Assembly (NCBI RefSeq): GCF_945859685.1
Contig: NC_079147.1
Location: 189,331,174-189,395,173, forward strand
Length of the DNA stretch: 64,000 nt
Source of the DNA: Eupeodes corollae
Taxonomy: Eukaryota; Arthropoda; Insecta; Diptera; Syrphidae
Direction: 5' to 3'
Made by a program: the position numbers and the translations under genes. Each line of letters starts with the position of its first letter. The first letter of the stretch is position 1. This document shows positions 23,899 to 34,925 of this stretch, piece after piece. The notes below the pieces were generated by a model. That model was not told the origin of the DNA and did no database searches. It saw only the letters and a program-made list of their open reading frames with translations.

Positions 23899-26706
23899 AT
23901 GAACATGAAATTGATAGAAATTAATCTTCATCACAGTAAAGCCGCCAGCTCAAATCTCGTCTACATCTTGGGAAGTAGACAAATTGACATTGCTCTGATT
24001 CAAGAACTCTGGATTTCAGGTTGCAGAATTCGAGAACTACATGCATCAGACTTTATACTATACAAAGCCAAACAAGTAGCCAATAGTAATATCAGATCCT
24101 GTATTTTAGCCAGGAATAAGTTTAATATTTTTCTTTAAGCTAATTACAGTGATCGAGACCAGTGTGCTGTGAAACTAGAAAGGAAGGGGCTCCCACCACT
24201 GATCCTGACATCGGGCTATATGCCGCATGACGGACTAGAAGGGCCTCCCGCTAAAATCACAAGCCAGCTTGTAGAGAAAGCTGCCTCTGAGAGATGGGTA
24301 CTAGGCTGTGATACAATCTCGGATCACACCCAATAGGATAGTACCGACATCAACAACAGAGGTGAGTTTCTTTTTGAATTTATACTAGACTATAATCTTT
24401 TAGTACCAAAAAGGGATAACGAACCCATTTTTGTAACTAAAAATAGAAAAGAAGTGCTTGACGCTACTCTAACCAATAACTCAAGCACAATAGTAATAGA
24501 TCAATTGAATGTTCTTAAAGCGGAATCATTCTCAGACCATAAACTAATAGGTTTCTCGACACAAAATAAAGCAGCGACTCCAAAACCCTTAAGGAATTTC
24601 AGGAAAACAAACTGGAATGTATTCTGTAGGGAAGTAGAACAGGGGATTCAAAACCCAGACACACTTCTAATTCAAGAAACCTCCGACATAGATAATTGCG
24701 TCAGAAAAATTCAGAGTTGTTCTGAATCACGCTTTAGAAAAAAGTTGTCCCATCAATCATATGGGAAAAGGTAGGAAAAAACCACCCTGGTGGACCACTG
24801 AAATATTCAGCTTAAGAAAAAAAACTAGAAGACTTTTCAACGTCGCCAAAAGAACTAGAAAAGAAGCTGATGGGGAACATTATAAGACCAGTCAACGTAT
24901 TTTTAAGGTCGAAACACAACGAGCAAAACGTAGCTCATGGATGGCCTTTTGCGACGAAATAGAAAGTACAAATGTATCAGCAAGACTCAGGAAAATTCTG
25001 GTCAAGGATTCAGTCACTCTAGGATCTCTCAAAAAACCTACAGGCAGCTGGACTGAATCCGGTGGCGAAATGCTTGAGCTCCTTGTGATTACTCATTTTT
25101 CTGGCTGCGTAGCTGATATCCGCAGTCCAGAAACAGAGTCTCATACAGAAACCCTAGTACCGTCGGATATTAAACCGGAAGAAATGATAAAATGGGCCAT
25201 TCACTCCTTTTCCCCGTAAAAATCCCCTGGTCTAGACGGAATCTTCCCTATGATGCTTCAGAAGAGCATAAACCTTATCATCCCACACCTAGCTAACATT
25301 TTCAATAATAGCCTTAAATGGGGATATGTTTCCGTAAGGTAAAGGTAGTTTTCATCCCTAAGGCTGGTAAACTTAGCCATACGGAGGCCAAAGACTATAG
25401 ACCCATTAGTCTAACATTGTTTATTTTGAAAACTTTTGAAAGGCTAATTGCTATACACATCCGAAGCATCCTGAAACCGGACTGTATATCGGAATTTCAA
25501 CATGACTACATTCAAGGAAAAAGCTTTGAAATAGCATTCATTGTACAGTGTTGTCAGCGTCATAGAAAAATCTTTAAATTACAAGGAATACACCCTTGCA
25601 AACGTTCTTGGATATTGAGGGAGCCTTCAATAACGTGAAGAACGAAACAGTGAAGCAAGCCTTGGACTACCACAAAGTCGAAAAAGCAACAACACAGTGG
25701 ATAATGTGTATGCTCAGAAAGAGACAAATTAACTCCACAGGGTGGAGTTCTCTCACCGCTACTTTGGGTTCTTGTCATGAACGGCATACTCTCTAAATTG
25801 AAATCAAGTGGAGTAAGGATAATAGCCTACGCTGATTATCTTGCATCACTAGCGACTGATAAGTCCCTACCCACTATCAGTGAACAAACCGAATACGCTC
25901 TCTCGTTGGTAAGCGAATGGACTAAGAACTGTGGGCTGGCAGTCAATCCAGCTAAAACAGAACTAGTGCTATTTACTAACAGGCGCAAAATACCTGATTC
26001 TAAAATACCTTCAATTGAAGGCTGCCCTCTCAAAACTCTGATCACGCAAAGTATCTCGGTGTGATCTTAGAAAAAAAACTAAACTGGGGCCTGAACACCA
26101 AAGATAGATTCAAAAAGGCATCGATTGCCTTTTACTCCTGCAAAGAATTTTCGGGAAAACCTGGAAACAAAACCCTAAAATTAGTCAGATGGATGTATTT
26201 GGCAATAATTAGACCAATTAGTTATGCTCAATCTAATTCCCCTAGACCCCCTTGTTCAAGAATCTGCGGCCAAAAGTGCTCTGAGACTTAGTCAAACTAA
26301 AGTCTAGATAAACAGTTCCATAGGACATTCATAAATTTATGGGTCATTGTACTACAACTATAAAATACCAGAACTTGATTTTCATAAACCATTCCAGGCT
26401 GCCATCCCAAGCAGAGAGGAATGGATAGATAATATACCATACTCCAGTGAGTTGTCAATAGCTATCTATACTGATGACTCTAAAATGGACACTGATGTAG
26501 GGGCAGGCTTCTATTCTGAAGCTCTCAAGTTAACCGCATCGCTTAAGCTTCCAAATTACAGTAGCGTATTCCAAGCGGAGGTCCTGGCAGTGACAACAGC
26601 TGCTAAAAAGGTATCAATGATGGCGATACCACGAGCTGATATCACCTTTTACATTGAACCAAGAACCAGATGTTCATTGAAAAAGGTTTTATCATTGGAA
26701 AGTTAA
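23899..26706 (+). pseudogene. Degenerate RNase H-bearing LINE, ORF2 remains (R1/LOA/I group)
   Basis: This is a non-LTR retrotransposon ORF2 broken by stops and frameshifts, readable in domain order. The endonuclease spans about 23899-24560 (LIEINLHHSKAA, DIALIQELW, a degraded GCDTISDH, then SDHKLIGF). The linker has PPWWTTEIFSLRKKTRRLF (24785-24840). RT runs from about 25330 (KVVFIPKAGK, DYRPISLT, FLDIEGAFNNV) to RIIAYADYLASLATD near 25820, where the catalytic YADD has become YADY. The thumb (ILEKKLNWGLN) is at about 26065. The RNase H start (IAIYTDDSKMDTDVGAGFYS, FQAEVLAV) is at 26460-26600, and the rest of RNase H is missing. The group call rests on the EN-RT-RNase H order and motif style. 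It is not functional. Confidence 0.8.
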
Positions 26707-26709
26707 AAA

Positions 26710-27110
26710 TCAACTAAAAGAAAAGTTTTTTTTAGTGAACAAACTCTGCAACTCATACATTTTATTTCAATACCAAACATTACCTATTTGACTTTTTTAA
26801 TCGCTTTACAATCTCGAATCAAAATATTCAATGAAGAAATTAAAGACATTCAATACGAGATCAAATGATAAAATTTGTTAGATTTCGTTTGTGTAGCGGC
26901 TGACGCTTATTTTTATATAACAATGGTATTATTAAAAGTTATTGCAGACATACCCAACAGATTATTTTTCCAAAATATTTTTTTTTCACACATATGTCCA
27001 AACTGTCAAAGTTAGGTTCTTCTATTTGTAGGCAACGATGTGTTTTTAGCAGTATAGAAATTTATGTCGGAAAATATTTAAATTAAGAGCCATTTTGTCA
27101 GCTGTCAATT
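26710..27110. other. AT-rich spacer, nothing recognised
   Basis: No coding signal and no repeat structure noticed between the LINE end and the RT scrap at 27140. Confidence 0.45.
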
Positions 27111-27139
27111 ATGTTTATTTCAAATAATAATCTTACTTT

Positions 27140-27470
27140 CTCCAAAAGGATGTTAATATTTGCTCCACTGTTCCGTCAGATGAACCATGGGATCACCAGT
27201 GGACCTATTGCTACGAAAGCCGTATTGTCGGTCATTATGAAGCTTTCGATCTTCAAGATATTTGTTAAGCTGATAATTAATCAGCGTTTCCATGACCTTG
27301 AAAAAAAGAGACGTAAGTGCAGGCGGTCGGTAATTAGACGGTAAGGAAGATTGACCTTTTTTGGGAATGGACTAGGCAAATGCAGTTTTCCATCCTCAAG
27401 GATGATCTCTAAGGAATCTTGCCACAATACTAGTGCAAAACAAGATTGGTCCCATAGAATCACTTACTCG
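27140..27470 (-). pseudogene. RT fragment of a Jockey/CR1-type LINE
   Basis: On the minus strand, with one frameshift, the conceptual sequence gives HLPSPFPKK, then LPSNYRPPALTSLFFKVMET, LINYQLNKYLEDRKLHNDRQ, and YGFRSNRSTGDPMVHLTEQW. This is the finger region of a non-LTR reverse transcriptase (motifs around NYRPxxLTS and GFRxxRST). No palm or catalytic motif remains. A homologous but more decayed segment is at 39893-40135. It lies between two convergent RNase H-type LINEs but belongs to a different family. Confidence 0.65.
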
Positions 27471-27650
27471 CTGAAGTACATGAGGAAGAATTCCTCATAT
27501 TTTTACAAAACACCAAACATTTTTACTGCCTTTGGGATATTCTTATGCTTTTAACCCTGTTCTGGTTCCGGGATAAATTTTCTCATTTTCATGAAAATTA
27601 AACTTGTTAAATCAGCTTGTTCGGGTTTCGGGATAAATTTTCTCATTCCC

Positions 27651-27714
27651 AATGGCGATCTCAAGGCAACCTAGCCTGAGATCCAATTAGCGCTGTAGTG
27701 CGCCGTTTTGATAC
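27651..27714 (-). mobile_element. Conserved 64-bp LINE 3' UTR module with hairpin
   Basis: The sequence from AATGGCGATCTCAAGG to GCCGTTTTGATAC recurs at 63230-63293 with a single mismatch (27684 C, 63263 G), although the flanks differ. It contains the inverted pair GATCTCAAGGC and GCCTGAGATC. Here it lies just downstream of the C-terminal coding end of the minus-strand LINE (27877-29660), so I read it as that family's 3' end. Confidence 0.65.
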
Positions 27715-29690
27715 CAAAAACTAGTTTGACCTGTGATAGAAAGGGAAAGATTTATAGAGAAGCTTTATAGCGATTATTTTAGAGCCATTTTGTCGCAGTG
27801 AGAAAAAAGATTAGGTCTCTAATCTTTGTCTCAGATAGCTCATCAAGTTCGTGAAAGAATGCTTTTTCAAAGTATTTCATTCTAGTGTTTGCCAAAGGAA
27901 ATGGATTATCGTTTCACTTTCTCTTTGGTCACTACAACTACGGCAAAAAGTGTTGTAGGAGATACCCAACTTCTCCGCATGAACTCCTACAGGCCAATGT
28001 CCGGTACAAACCGCAACAATCCTGGCAATGTCTTGCCTTGGCCTGCATAGAAGATCGTTTGTACCGGTTTTGTTATATAAGTGGGTCATATCTTCCTAGA
28101 TATAATGCAGTTGGGTAAATTGCTCCACCTTCGGTTTGATTCAGTTTGGTAGATAGAAAAGATTTTACCCTTCATAGCAACAAGAGGAATGTTAACCATT
28201 TCCGCAAGTGAGCTATGAAGGGCCGATCCTTGCCTGGCTAGCTCGTCAGCCCGTTCATTTCCCACGATACCACTATGGCCCGGAACCCAGATCAGGGTGA
28301 CACCGAGGTTAAAATTCAGGCTCGCAAACTCATCGCGATATTGCTGGACCAATTTAGATGAGGATGTGGCCGAGTTAATGGCTTTGACAGCTGCCGGACT
28401 GTCTATAAAGATAGCTTAATTTCGGTTTCGGTTTGGGCTTTGTTTAAGTATCTTGCATGCCTCCCTTATTGCCAGCAGTTCAGCCTGAAAAACGCTAGCC
28501 AGGAAGCCTAAAGGATTTAGCTACATTTAGGGACTCTGAAAAGTTCCCATAACCAACTCCACACTCCATCTTTGAGCCCTCAGTAAAGATGGTTGTGTCG
28601 AAACCTATCGACACGATACCATCCTCCCAATCTTCTTTGGATGGGAAAATAACCTTAAAACCCTTACTAAGGCTCAAAGTAGGAGTGCAGTAGTCAGTGT
28701 CTACCGAGATAATATCTGAGGGAATCAATTTCGTTGTGTTGCTGTGACCAAAAGGTTTTGACAACCAGCTGTTTGATTTCTTTAGCCTAATAGCGCTGCA
28801 GGAAACTATGTATTTGATAAAAAGGTCGATTGGTAGAAGATCCAAAATAATGTTTAAAGAGTACGTAGGGCAAGTACGCATGGCAAGCTGTTCTCTGAAC
28901 CTTCTTTAGCTTATCAATATTATAGGCTTCGCTAAGAGCAGGCCACCAAACAATCCACCCGTATGTTAAGATTGAACGTACTACGGCTGTGTACGTCCAT
29001 AAAATCATCTTCGTCTAAAGTCCCCACTTTTTGCCAAAGTTTTGCTGCAGGCGTAGAAGGCAACATATGCCTTCTTAACCCGTACTTCAATATTTAGTTT
29101 CCAGTTTAGTTTAGGGTAGAGTATAACTCCTAAATATTTTGCACTGGAAGATAATGATAGAATTTGACCGTTGAATCGAGGTAGCGTGAAGGGCCGTACT
29201 TTAGTTTTGGTGGTAAAGAGCAACAGTTCAGTTTTACTTTGTTAACTCTTAGTCCACAACTCGTGGCCCAGCTGCTAACTTTCTTCAAAGCTGACTCCGT
29301 GATTTCACCAATCACAGAGGTGTACTTTCCTGACACCAATAGCACCAAATCATCCGCATAGGCTACTGCCTTCACTCCACATCTCTCTAATTTAACGAGA
29401 ATTGTATCGATGACCAGAAGCCATAGAAGAGGCGAAAGGACACCACCCTGGGGTGTTTCCCTGCTCACCAGTTTTGTTGCGATTGTATTGCCTAGAGTGG
29501 CTCGAATCTTCCTACCATTGAGCATGGAAATAACCCATTCTCGAATGAAGTCTTCTATACCGAACTTAACGAGCGATTCTTCTATGGATTCAGTAAGGAC
29601 GTTGTTACACAAGCGTATGTTGAAACAGTTCATCAATTGCCCAACCCGCAGGACTGTCACTCTAGAGATCTTATGGGTTTAATCTCAGCC
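27715..29690 (-). pseudogene. 5'-truncated RNase H-bearing LINE (RT, RNase H, zinc knuckle)
   Basis: In minus-strand order, RT begins within the palm at about 29640 and holds TPQGGVLSPLLWLLV (29430-29470) and an intact YADDLVLLV (29340-29370). The thumb has SAKYLGVILYPKLNWKL (about 29100-29150). A YGWIVWWPALSEAYNI segment follows at about 28920-28960. RNase H is in two parts: TTIFTEGSKMECGVGYG near 28570, and LIWVPGHSGIVGNERADELA near 28240-28300. A C-terminal Cys/His segment, CRSCSDQRESETIIHF, lies at about 27900. Several frameshifts and stops occur. The element lacks its endonuclease and the first half of RT, as expected of incomplete reverse transcription. It is related to, but not the same family as, the element at 23899-26706. 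Confidence 0.8.
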
Positions 29691-29699
29691 TTTGCCACC

Positions 29700-30220
29700 T
29701 AAAGTTTTTGTTTTGTTTTTGCTATCTTCTGCGGGGAATTCACAGATAATATGTGAGTGGTTCGGTCATGAAAAGTGCTTTCTCAATAAGGCATTTGGAT
29801 CGGCATTAAAACGGAAGGTCTCGTACTTAACTAAAATGACTCGCAAACAGAATTGGTTGATAACATTTGAAGTTCTAGAAAAAATACCCTTTATTTATCC
29901 ATACATTTCAAATTTTACTTAAAAAAATATTCAATCCCTAACTACATAACAATTCACATTTACACGATCACTTTTAATGCGATGTACCGTTTTCGTCTTG
30001 TATAACTCCCATAATTCCCCTTATGATTTTAATTAAAACGTCAATCTTTTATCCGGCACAAAAAACCGTTTATAATTTCCTTTTAATCTTAAGGAAGGTT
30101 TTTTTTTGTAAGATCAATTCTATCTTAATTGAGTTAATATTAAATTAACAGGCGATAGACAAATGGATGAGCATGATCATAAGCATTATGCACACATAAT
30201 TGAAGTACTAACGCCGCCTT
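29700..30220. other. No gene seen
   Basis: Moderately AT-rich spacer. The open frame at 29692-29922 (+) has no recognisable motif. Confidence 0.4.
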
Positions 30221-30231
30221 GAGCAATTATT

Positions 30232-30823
30232 TTGATGGATTTTGTTCCTTCATACGAGGTATACCCGTCCACCTATTCCACGATAGAGGTAAGCCAATTT
30301 AATGCAATCATGCACGACCTCTCTTCCCAACAGATGGCACACTTGAAAAAGAAGATTCCAATTAATTTCGAGTCGAGTCGTCTTTTAATCGAGTTGGATG
30401 CCCAGGTCCACCACAACAACAAGACATATCTGACCATGAACCATGAAGTCATCTTCTAAGTCTTCTTGGTACCTCTCTATGTCTCTACCACCACCACCTG
30501 AAGATGGTCGTGCTGGAAGCGTGTTCAGTATTTTTCTATTTTGTTTGTATACTTCACGTAACGATATTGTTGTGCAGCTAGCAGCTAGTTGGTTCCTCAT
30601 TTCGTGTGATATGATCGTAAATTGCTTTCCATAGAAACCAAACTAATAGATAACCCAAAAGAACCTATTTTTGTTTATGTTCGTGTTTTTTTGTTTTATT
30701 TAGGAGGAGTTTCTAGTGAACATACTTTGTGGCATAATGTCCACTTCCAGGATGGACAATCGGGAACGTCTGCTCCAAACAAATAGTGGCCATATCTATC
30801 ATGAGGCCCTAGACGTTATTTGA
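30232..30823 (+). other. Exon-like fragments, unrecognised
   Basis: Two coding-like pieces lie on the plus strand. The first (30232-30459) is an open frame of 75 codons starting MDFVPSYEVYPSTYST. The second (30704-30823) follows a strong pyrimidine tract and TTTAG and reads EEFLVNILCGIMSTSR, then MDNRERLLQTNSGHIYHEAL, stopping at 30821-30823. Both have balanced amino acid composition and higher GC than the surroundings. I could not join them with confidence and do not recognise either. They may be parts of a decayed gene or retrocopy. The opposite strand of the first piece is also open, so even the strand is uncertain. Confidence 0.3.
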
Positions 30824-31349
30824 TTTACGGGTTTTCTGGGTTATCGCTCTTGTTTTAGTGAGAATTTCTTTGGATACATTTAAAAGTGGTAAGTAATTGA
30901 AAATTCAATCGAAAAGGAGAATTCATTTGAGAAAATAAAGAAATATCGATCAATATAGAAGACAATGAACTTTGACCAATTTTCTTTTTATTTTCATCTT
31001 TCACAAGACCTTATCCAAGATTGATTTTGACACTTATGAGATCAATCTTTAATTTATGTTCATGCGACCAACCAACCAACTTGGTATTTACAAAAATGAT
31101 CTATATCTGTCAAAACAAACATTTACCCTGTTTTTGCATTCTATGGGACAAAATTAATTGATTTATTTTCGATTTAAGATCAAATTAATTTACCCATGGA
31201 AAACCCCATTACATTACTTACAAGATATTCAAGAATTTAATTTACTTTTGGCACACTTATACAAAACTAGAACAATTGTTGAACCACTGTTCATCAACAT
31301 AATTAACTGAAGACTGTACAACTTGTTCATAGTTATAATTAAAATGAAC

Positions 31350-33068
31350 TAGGTAGCGCAACAGATCGTAGAGAACCAGGGGCCAATTTCACCAATTGTG
31401 ACAGGTGACATTTTATCAATTTACAACTTGACAATTTGTAAAATTGTAGAAAAATATCCGACAATTGTAATCTTTTCGTTTCATGAATATATTGTGATGA
31501 TAATAGCTCTGTTCGCTTACTTTCTGCTCTAAAATTTATTGGTTGGGGAAATATTTTACTCTCTAGTGAGCGCTCTCTTTTACGAAAAACTACAAAATTT
31601 TTAAGTACGCGAACAGGATTTAGTTAAATTTCGTAATATTAGACTGCTTTAGGAAGGTACGCGAAAAGGACCTAATGAATGATCAAGTTTTTTTTATAAT
31701 TGTCAAATTTGTACTGACAATTTTACATATTTGCTAGTTTTTATTTGAGAATTGCGACATGAAACCCAGTTACGTGTAAATATTGACAGTGAAAAGATTT
31801 AAACTATGTATATTGTGTATGTATCCATTCAAGTGAAAGTGATGACAGTTCTTAGTTGGGTTCACGTGTAATACGTCGCCAACGCCCTCTGAATTCTAAA
31901 CAAAGAGAAAAAAATGATTTCGAATCATTAAATGGTCTCTGGAAGGTGCTTCCAGTCATTCCTTAGGGTATAAACCCTAATATTAGCTCAAGGTTTCACT
32001 AGTTTCCGCATAAAATATCCTTATTTTAAGTACACTTATTTTAAGAATGTTTTATAATTTTTAAGCTCCCGATTTTTATCATGTTTTATGTACCTAATTT
32101 TTTAATAATAAACCCGATTTTGCAATCTGTGACATTTTTAAGTTTGACTTCTAACATTGATAAAATTGTTCCAGAAACAAAATGCAAAGGTTTTGTTCCA
32201 TGTTTCATCGTTTTTCGATCATACACCTCAAGATCATACAATGAAATTGCCAATGGCAGGTTGAGATGACATAAGGGACTGGAAAGTAAGACAAGTCTCT
32301 ATTATCCGATTGGCCAGCTGACAAAAAGTGCCTTCCAATTAATGTTACTTTATTATTATTATTATTATATTAAAATTTACCTAACTCTCAAGTCAATTCA
32401 ATTTATGACAGCTAATTATGATTATTTAATTAAGTGAAAGCTAAACTTTATTTCTTTTTGATTTATTTATTTTCTTCACAATTCTATTTAATGTTTTATG
32501 CAATAAGGGTCCCTTGTCACATTGAAAAAGGAATAAGTAATGTTTCTTTAAAATACAAAATCCAAGCCCACATGGACTCTTAGCTTACCTGAGAAGGTTT
32601 TTTGTAGGAAATTATGTTTCTGAAAGTTTTTGGAAGATCAACTGAAAGTAGAGGCTAGTGAAGTAAAGGTCCGAGTTTGACGTTTATGACAATTGATTAA
32701 CTAACTGGTTGCTTAGTCAAAATGTATGTTCAAAGAATACAGTTGACTGCAAATGAAGTCCCTTATACTATCCGTCCACTGATAAAATTGTCACAAGAAA
32801 TGTGACAGTATAAGATTATGACGAAATTGTCATGACAAACTTGACAGAAAAATACAATGATACCTGTCAATATTTTCTAAAATACAGATTTGTTATACAA
32901 AAGTATGACACATTTTTTGAATCGTTAACTGTCAATTTTTATGAAATATGACCCAGGGCCTAGTGACTTACAGACCTACAATTTTTATGTCGAGTCCAAA
33001 TAGCTTCTTTCAGTAGCCACTTTTCATATCAAGAATTACTTTTGGGGGATTTGTCAGTTCCTCGTAAT
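31350..33068 (-). mobile_element. SINE copy split by a DNA transposon (tRNA-derived head missing)
   Basis: The left piece (31350-31381, GGTAGCGCAACAG then GAGAACCAGGG) and right piece (32953-33068, CCAGGGCCTAGTGACTTACA through to GTCAGTTCCTCG) are contiguous in the intact SINE copy at 60141-60434. The hexamer CCAGGG is present at both junctions (31376-31381, 32953-32958). The tRNA-like end of the SINE is absent from this copy. Confidence 0.6.
31382..32952. mobile_element. 1.57-kb TIR element inserted into the SINE
   Basis: Starts GCCAATTTCACCAATTGTGACAG; the inverted right end reads GTCATATTTCATAAAAATTGACAG, an imperfect terminal inverted repeat. A 6-bp direct repeat (CCAGGG) flanks it. It has no credible coding frame. 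A related sequence at about 51990-52665 shares the phrase ATCCGATTGGCCAGCTG and a long following stretch at roughly two-thirds identity by eye. A (TTA)n microsatellite lies at 32349-32371. Confidence 0.5.
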
Positions 33069-34670
33069 GGCTGAATCACAAACACGCTTCAGCTTCAATG
33101 CATGATATCACAATGGAGCATCCACCTCACATTTCGTTTGACAATCGTAAGGAAAAGAACATAATGTAACGTAATGTGACTCCAAACGGAAGTTCTAGTT
33201 CAATTATGTGAACATTTGCTTTGTCTGACAGCTCAACAGCTATAACTTGGATTGATGAAATAATAGAAATGTCATTCAAAGCAACCTCGAAGCAGGCCCA
33301 CCGAGCTCCCGAAGCGGAAGCTGAAGCGGGTTTGTGATTCAGCCATAAGAGTCAGTGTCAGTGAAAAAAAAACCTTTAGGTGGTACAGACAGCGATCTAA
33401 CATGCACCTAGCATCACTCCATGGGCTCTTAATTATAGAATTCATACAAATATTTTACTTATACAACTTTTTAAAAGTGGACATGTCTGAGAATATGGTA
33501 TTTAAAAGGCTACTATTTATCTAGGACATAATTTTGAGGTTTCAAATACAGACAGTTGCAAAATCAAAACTCCGAGTAATATATTGAAACGTCAAAATAT
33601 TGTCGAAATTCTATTTCAAACTAACATTAACCTAAAACCTTATGATCATCAAATACTCGATTGTTGATATAACCTTTAAAAATTCCGGACAAAACAAAAT
33701 CCAATACACCAAAAACTCATTTTATAAACTTATAAGAAACTATCAAAGCAAAGAAACCAACAGTTAGCATTGCGCAAACAAAAATGAACAAATCAAACGT
33801 ACTTGATCAGAATATATTATTGTTTCTATCCTATAGTTGATATAGCCCGTACCTAGTAGAAGCATCAGGCAGACAACAAGGCTTGGCTTCAGTTGGCTCG
33901 CATAGTGCGGGTACATATAGGGTCTTTATGACTTGTTTGTAAGTCATCATTTTGTTCTTTAAGCCAGCTCTAGGCTTCTATGTCTTTCCACTTTCTCTCT
34001 CTATCTTTCTCTCTAGCTTTCTCACTCTGCCCCCGCCAATTATACGATTAATAACCTGCCAAACAGATAAAAACGGTAGTCACTTGATAAAGAGAGAGTC
34101 TCTTTATTAAGCACATCAAGGAAGTCGACGACATGTGGGCTAGTCGCTCGCTTGCTTATGGTCTGAGTCTGGGTCTAGAGCTACGACTTACGAGTTTAAG
34201 CTATTGTACAAAGTACATCTTTTTATTTCTACTGCCATAAATCTAAGATGTCATACTATTATTGCAATATTGCCAACAACAGCCACAACTAGCACGATGC
34301 AACTTATTATAGAAGAGTAGTTCAACTTTATAAAGAATTAATCCAACATGACAGCGACTTGAGCTTATGTGGTAAAGTCGATATCATTTTAAAATCATGA
34401 AAGAATATAATGAATGTAATATAGCAATACCGTTAGGTTATGGTATTTTGTAGTATACGGTAAACAGAGGGTTGTAAACGAAGTGAAGGTTAATAATTTG
34501 TTAAGCGTTTAATCAATTATCAAGAAAAGAACCAGAAAACAAAGCAATCATCAGCAGCACAATGTAATGATAAATTAGTCTGAATCTTGTTTCTATGTTC
34601 AGGTGACAGGAGATGAGGAGAACAAGATTCAATGATTGACATTCTTGGATATCTTGTTCGGAAAACAAAC
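33069..34670. other. No gene seen
   Basis: Mixed-composition spacer with a pyrimidine-rich CTCTCT tract at about 33990-34030. No coding frame, inverted repeat or repeat copy recognised. Confidence 0.45.
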
Positions 34671-34671
34671 T

Positions 34672-34925
34672 CTATTTTGATATTTGATATTTATTGATTA
34701 AAATAACAGCTGTACATTAAGATTGACTTATTAATAGTACAGGATATAATACAATATTTATTAATGATAATGCAAGTATGTAAACACTATGTTTAAAGCA
34801 ATTGTAGCAAACTATTAATAATTTATACAATAACAATCAATTAAAAACAAAATTAAAAGTTAAAGTCGCAAGAAGAAGAAATTACAATAATTACAAAAAA
34901 GTTACTTTATTACAAAAAAGTTACC
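34672..34925 (-). mobile_element. 3' UTR and tail of the CR1-group LINE
   Basis: Follows the ORF2 stop. On the minus strand it is AT-rich, carries a duplicated AAAGTAACTTTTTTGTAAT-like word near 34890-34920, and ends AATAAATATCAAATATCAAA near 34676. A short repeated-heptamer tail (ATCAAAT) in place of poly(A) is typical of the CR1/L2 group. The exact end and any target duplication are uncertain. Confidence 0.5.

Noticed and set aside
32268..32768. A smaller MITE bounded by ATAAGGGACT and its inverted copy AGTCCCTTAT
   Set aside because: Similarity to 51.99-52.67 kb continues on both sides of these words, so they are internal to a larger repeat.
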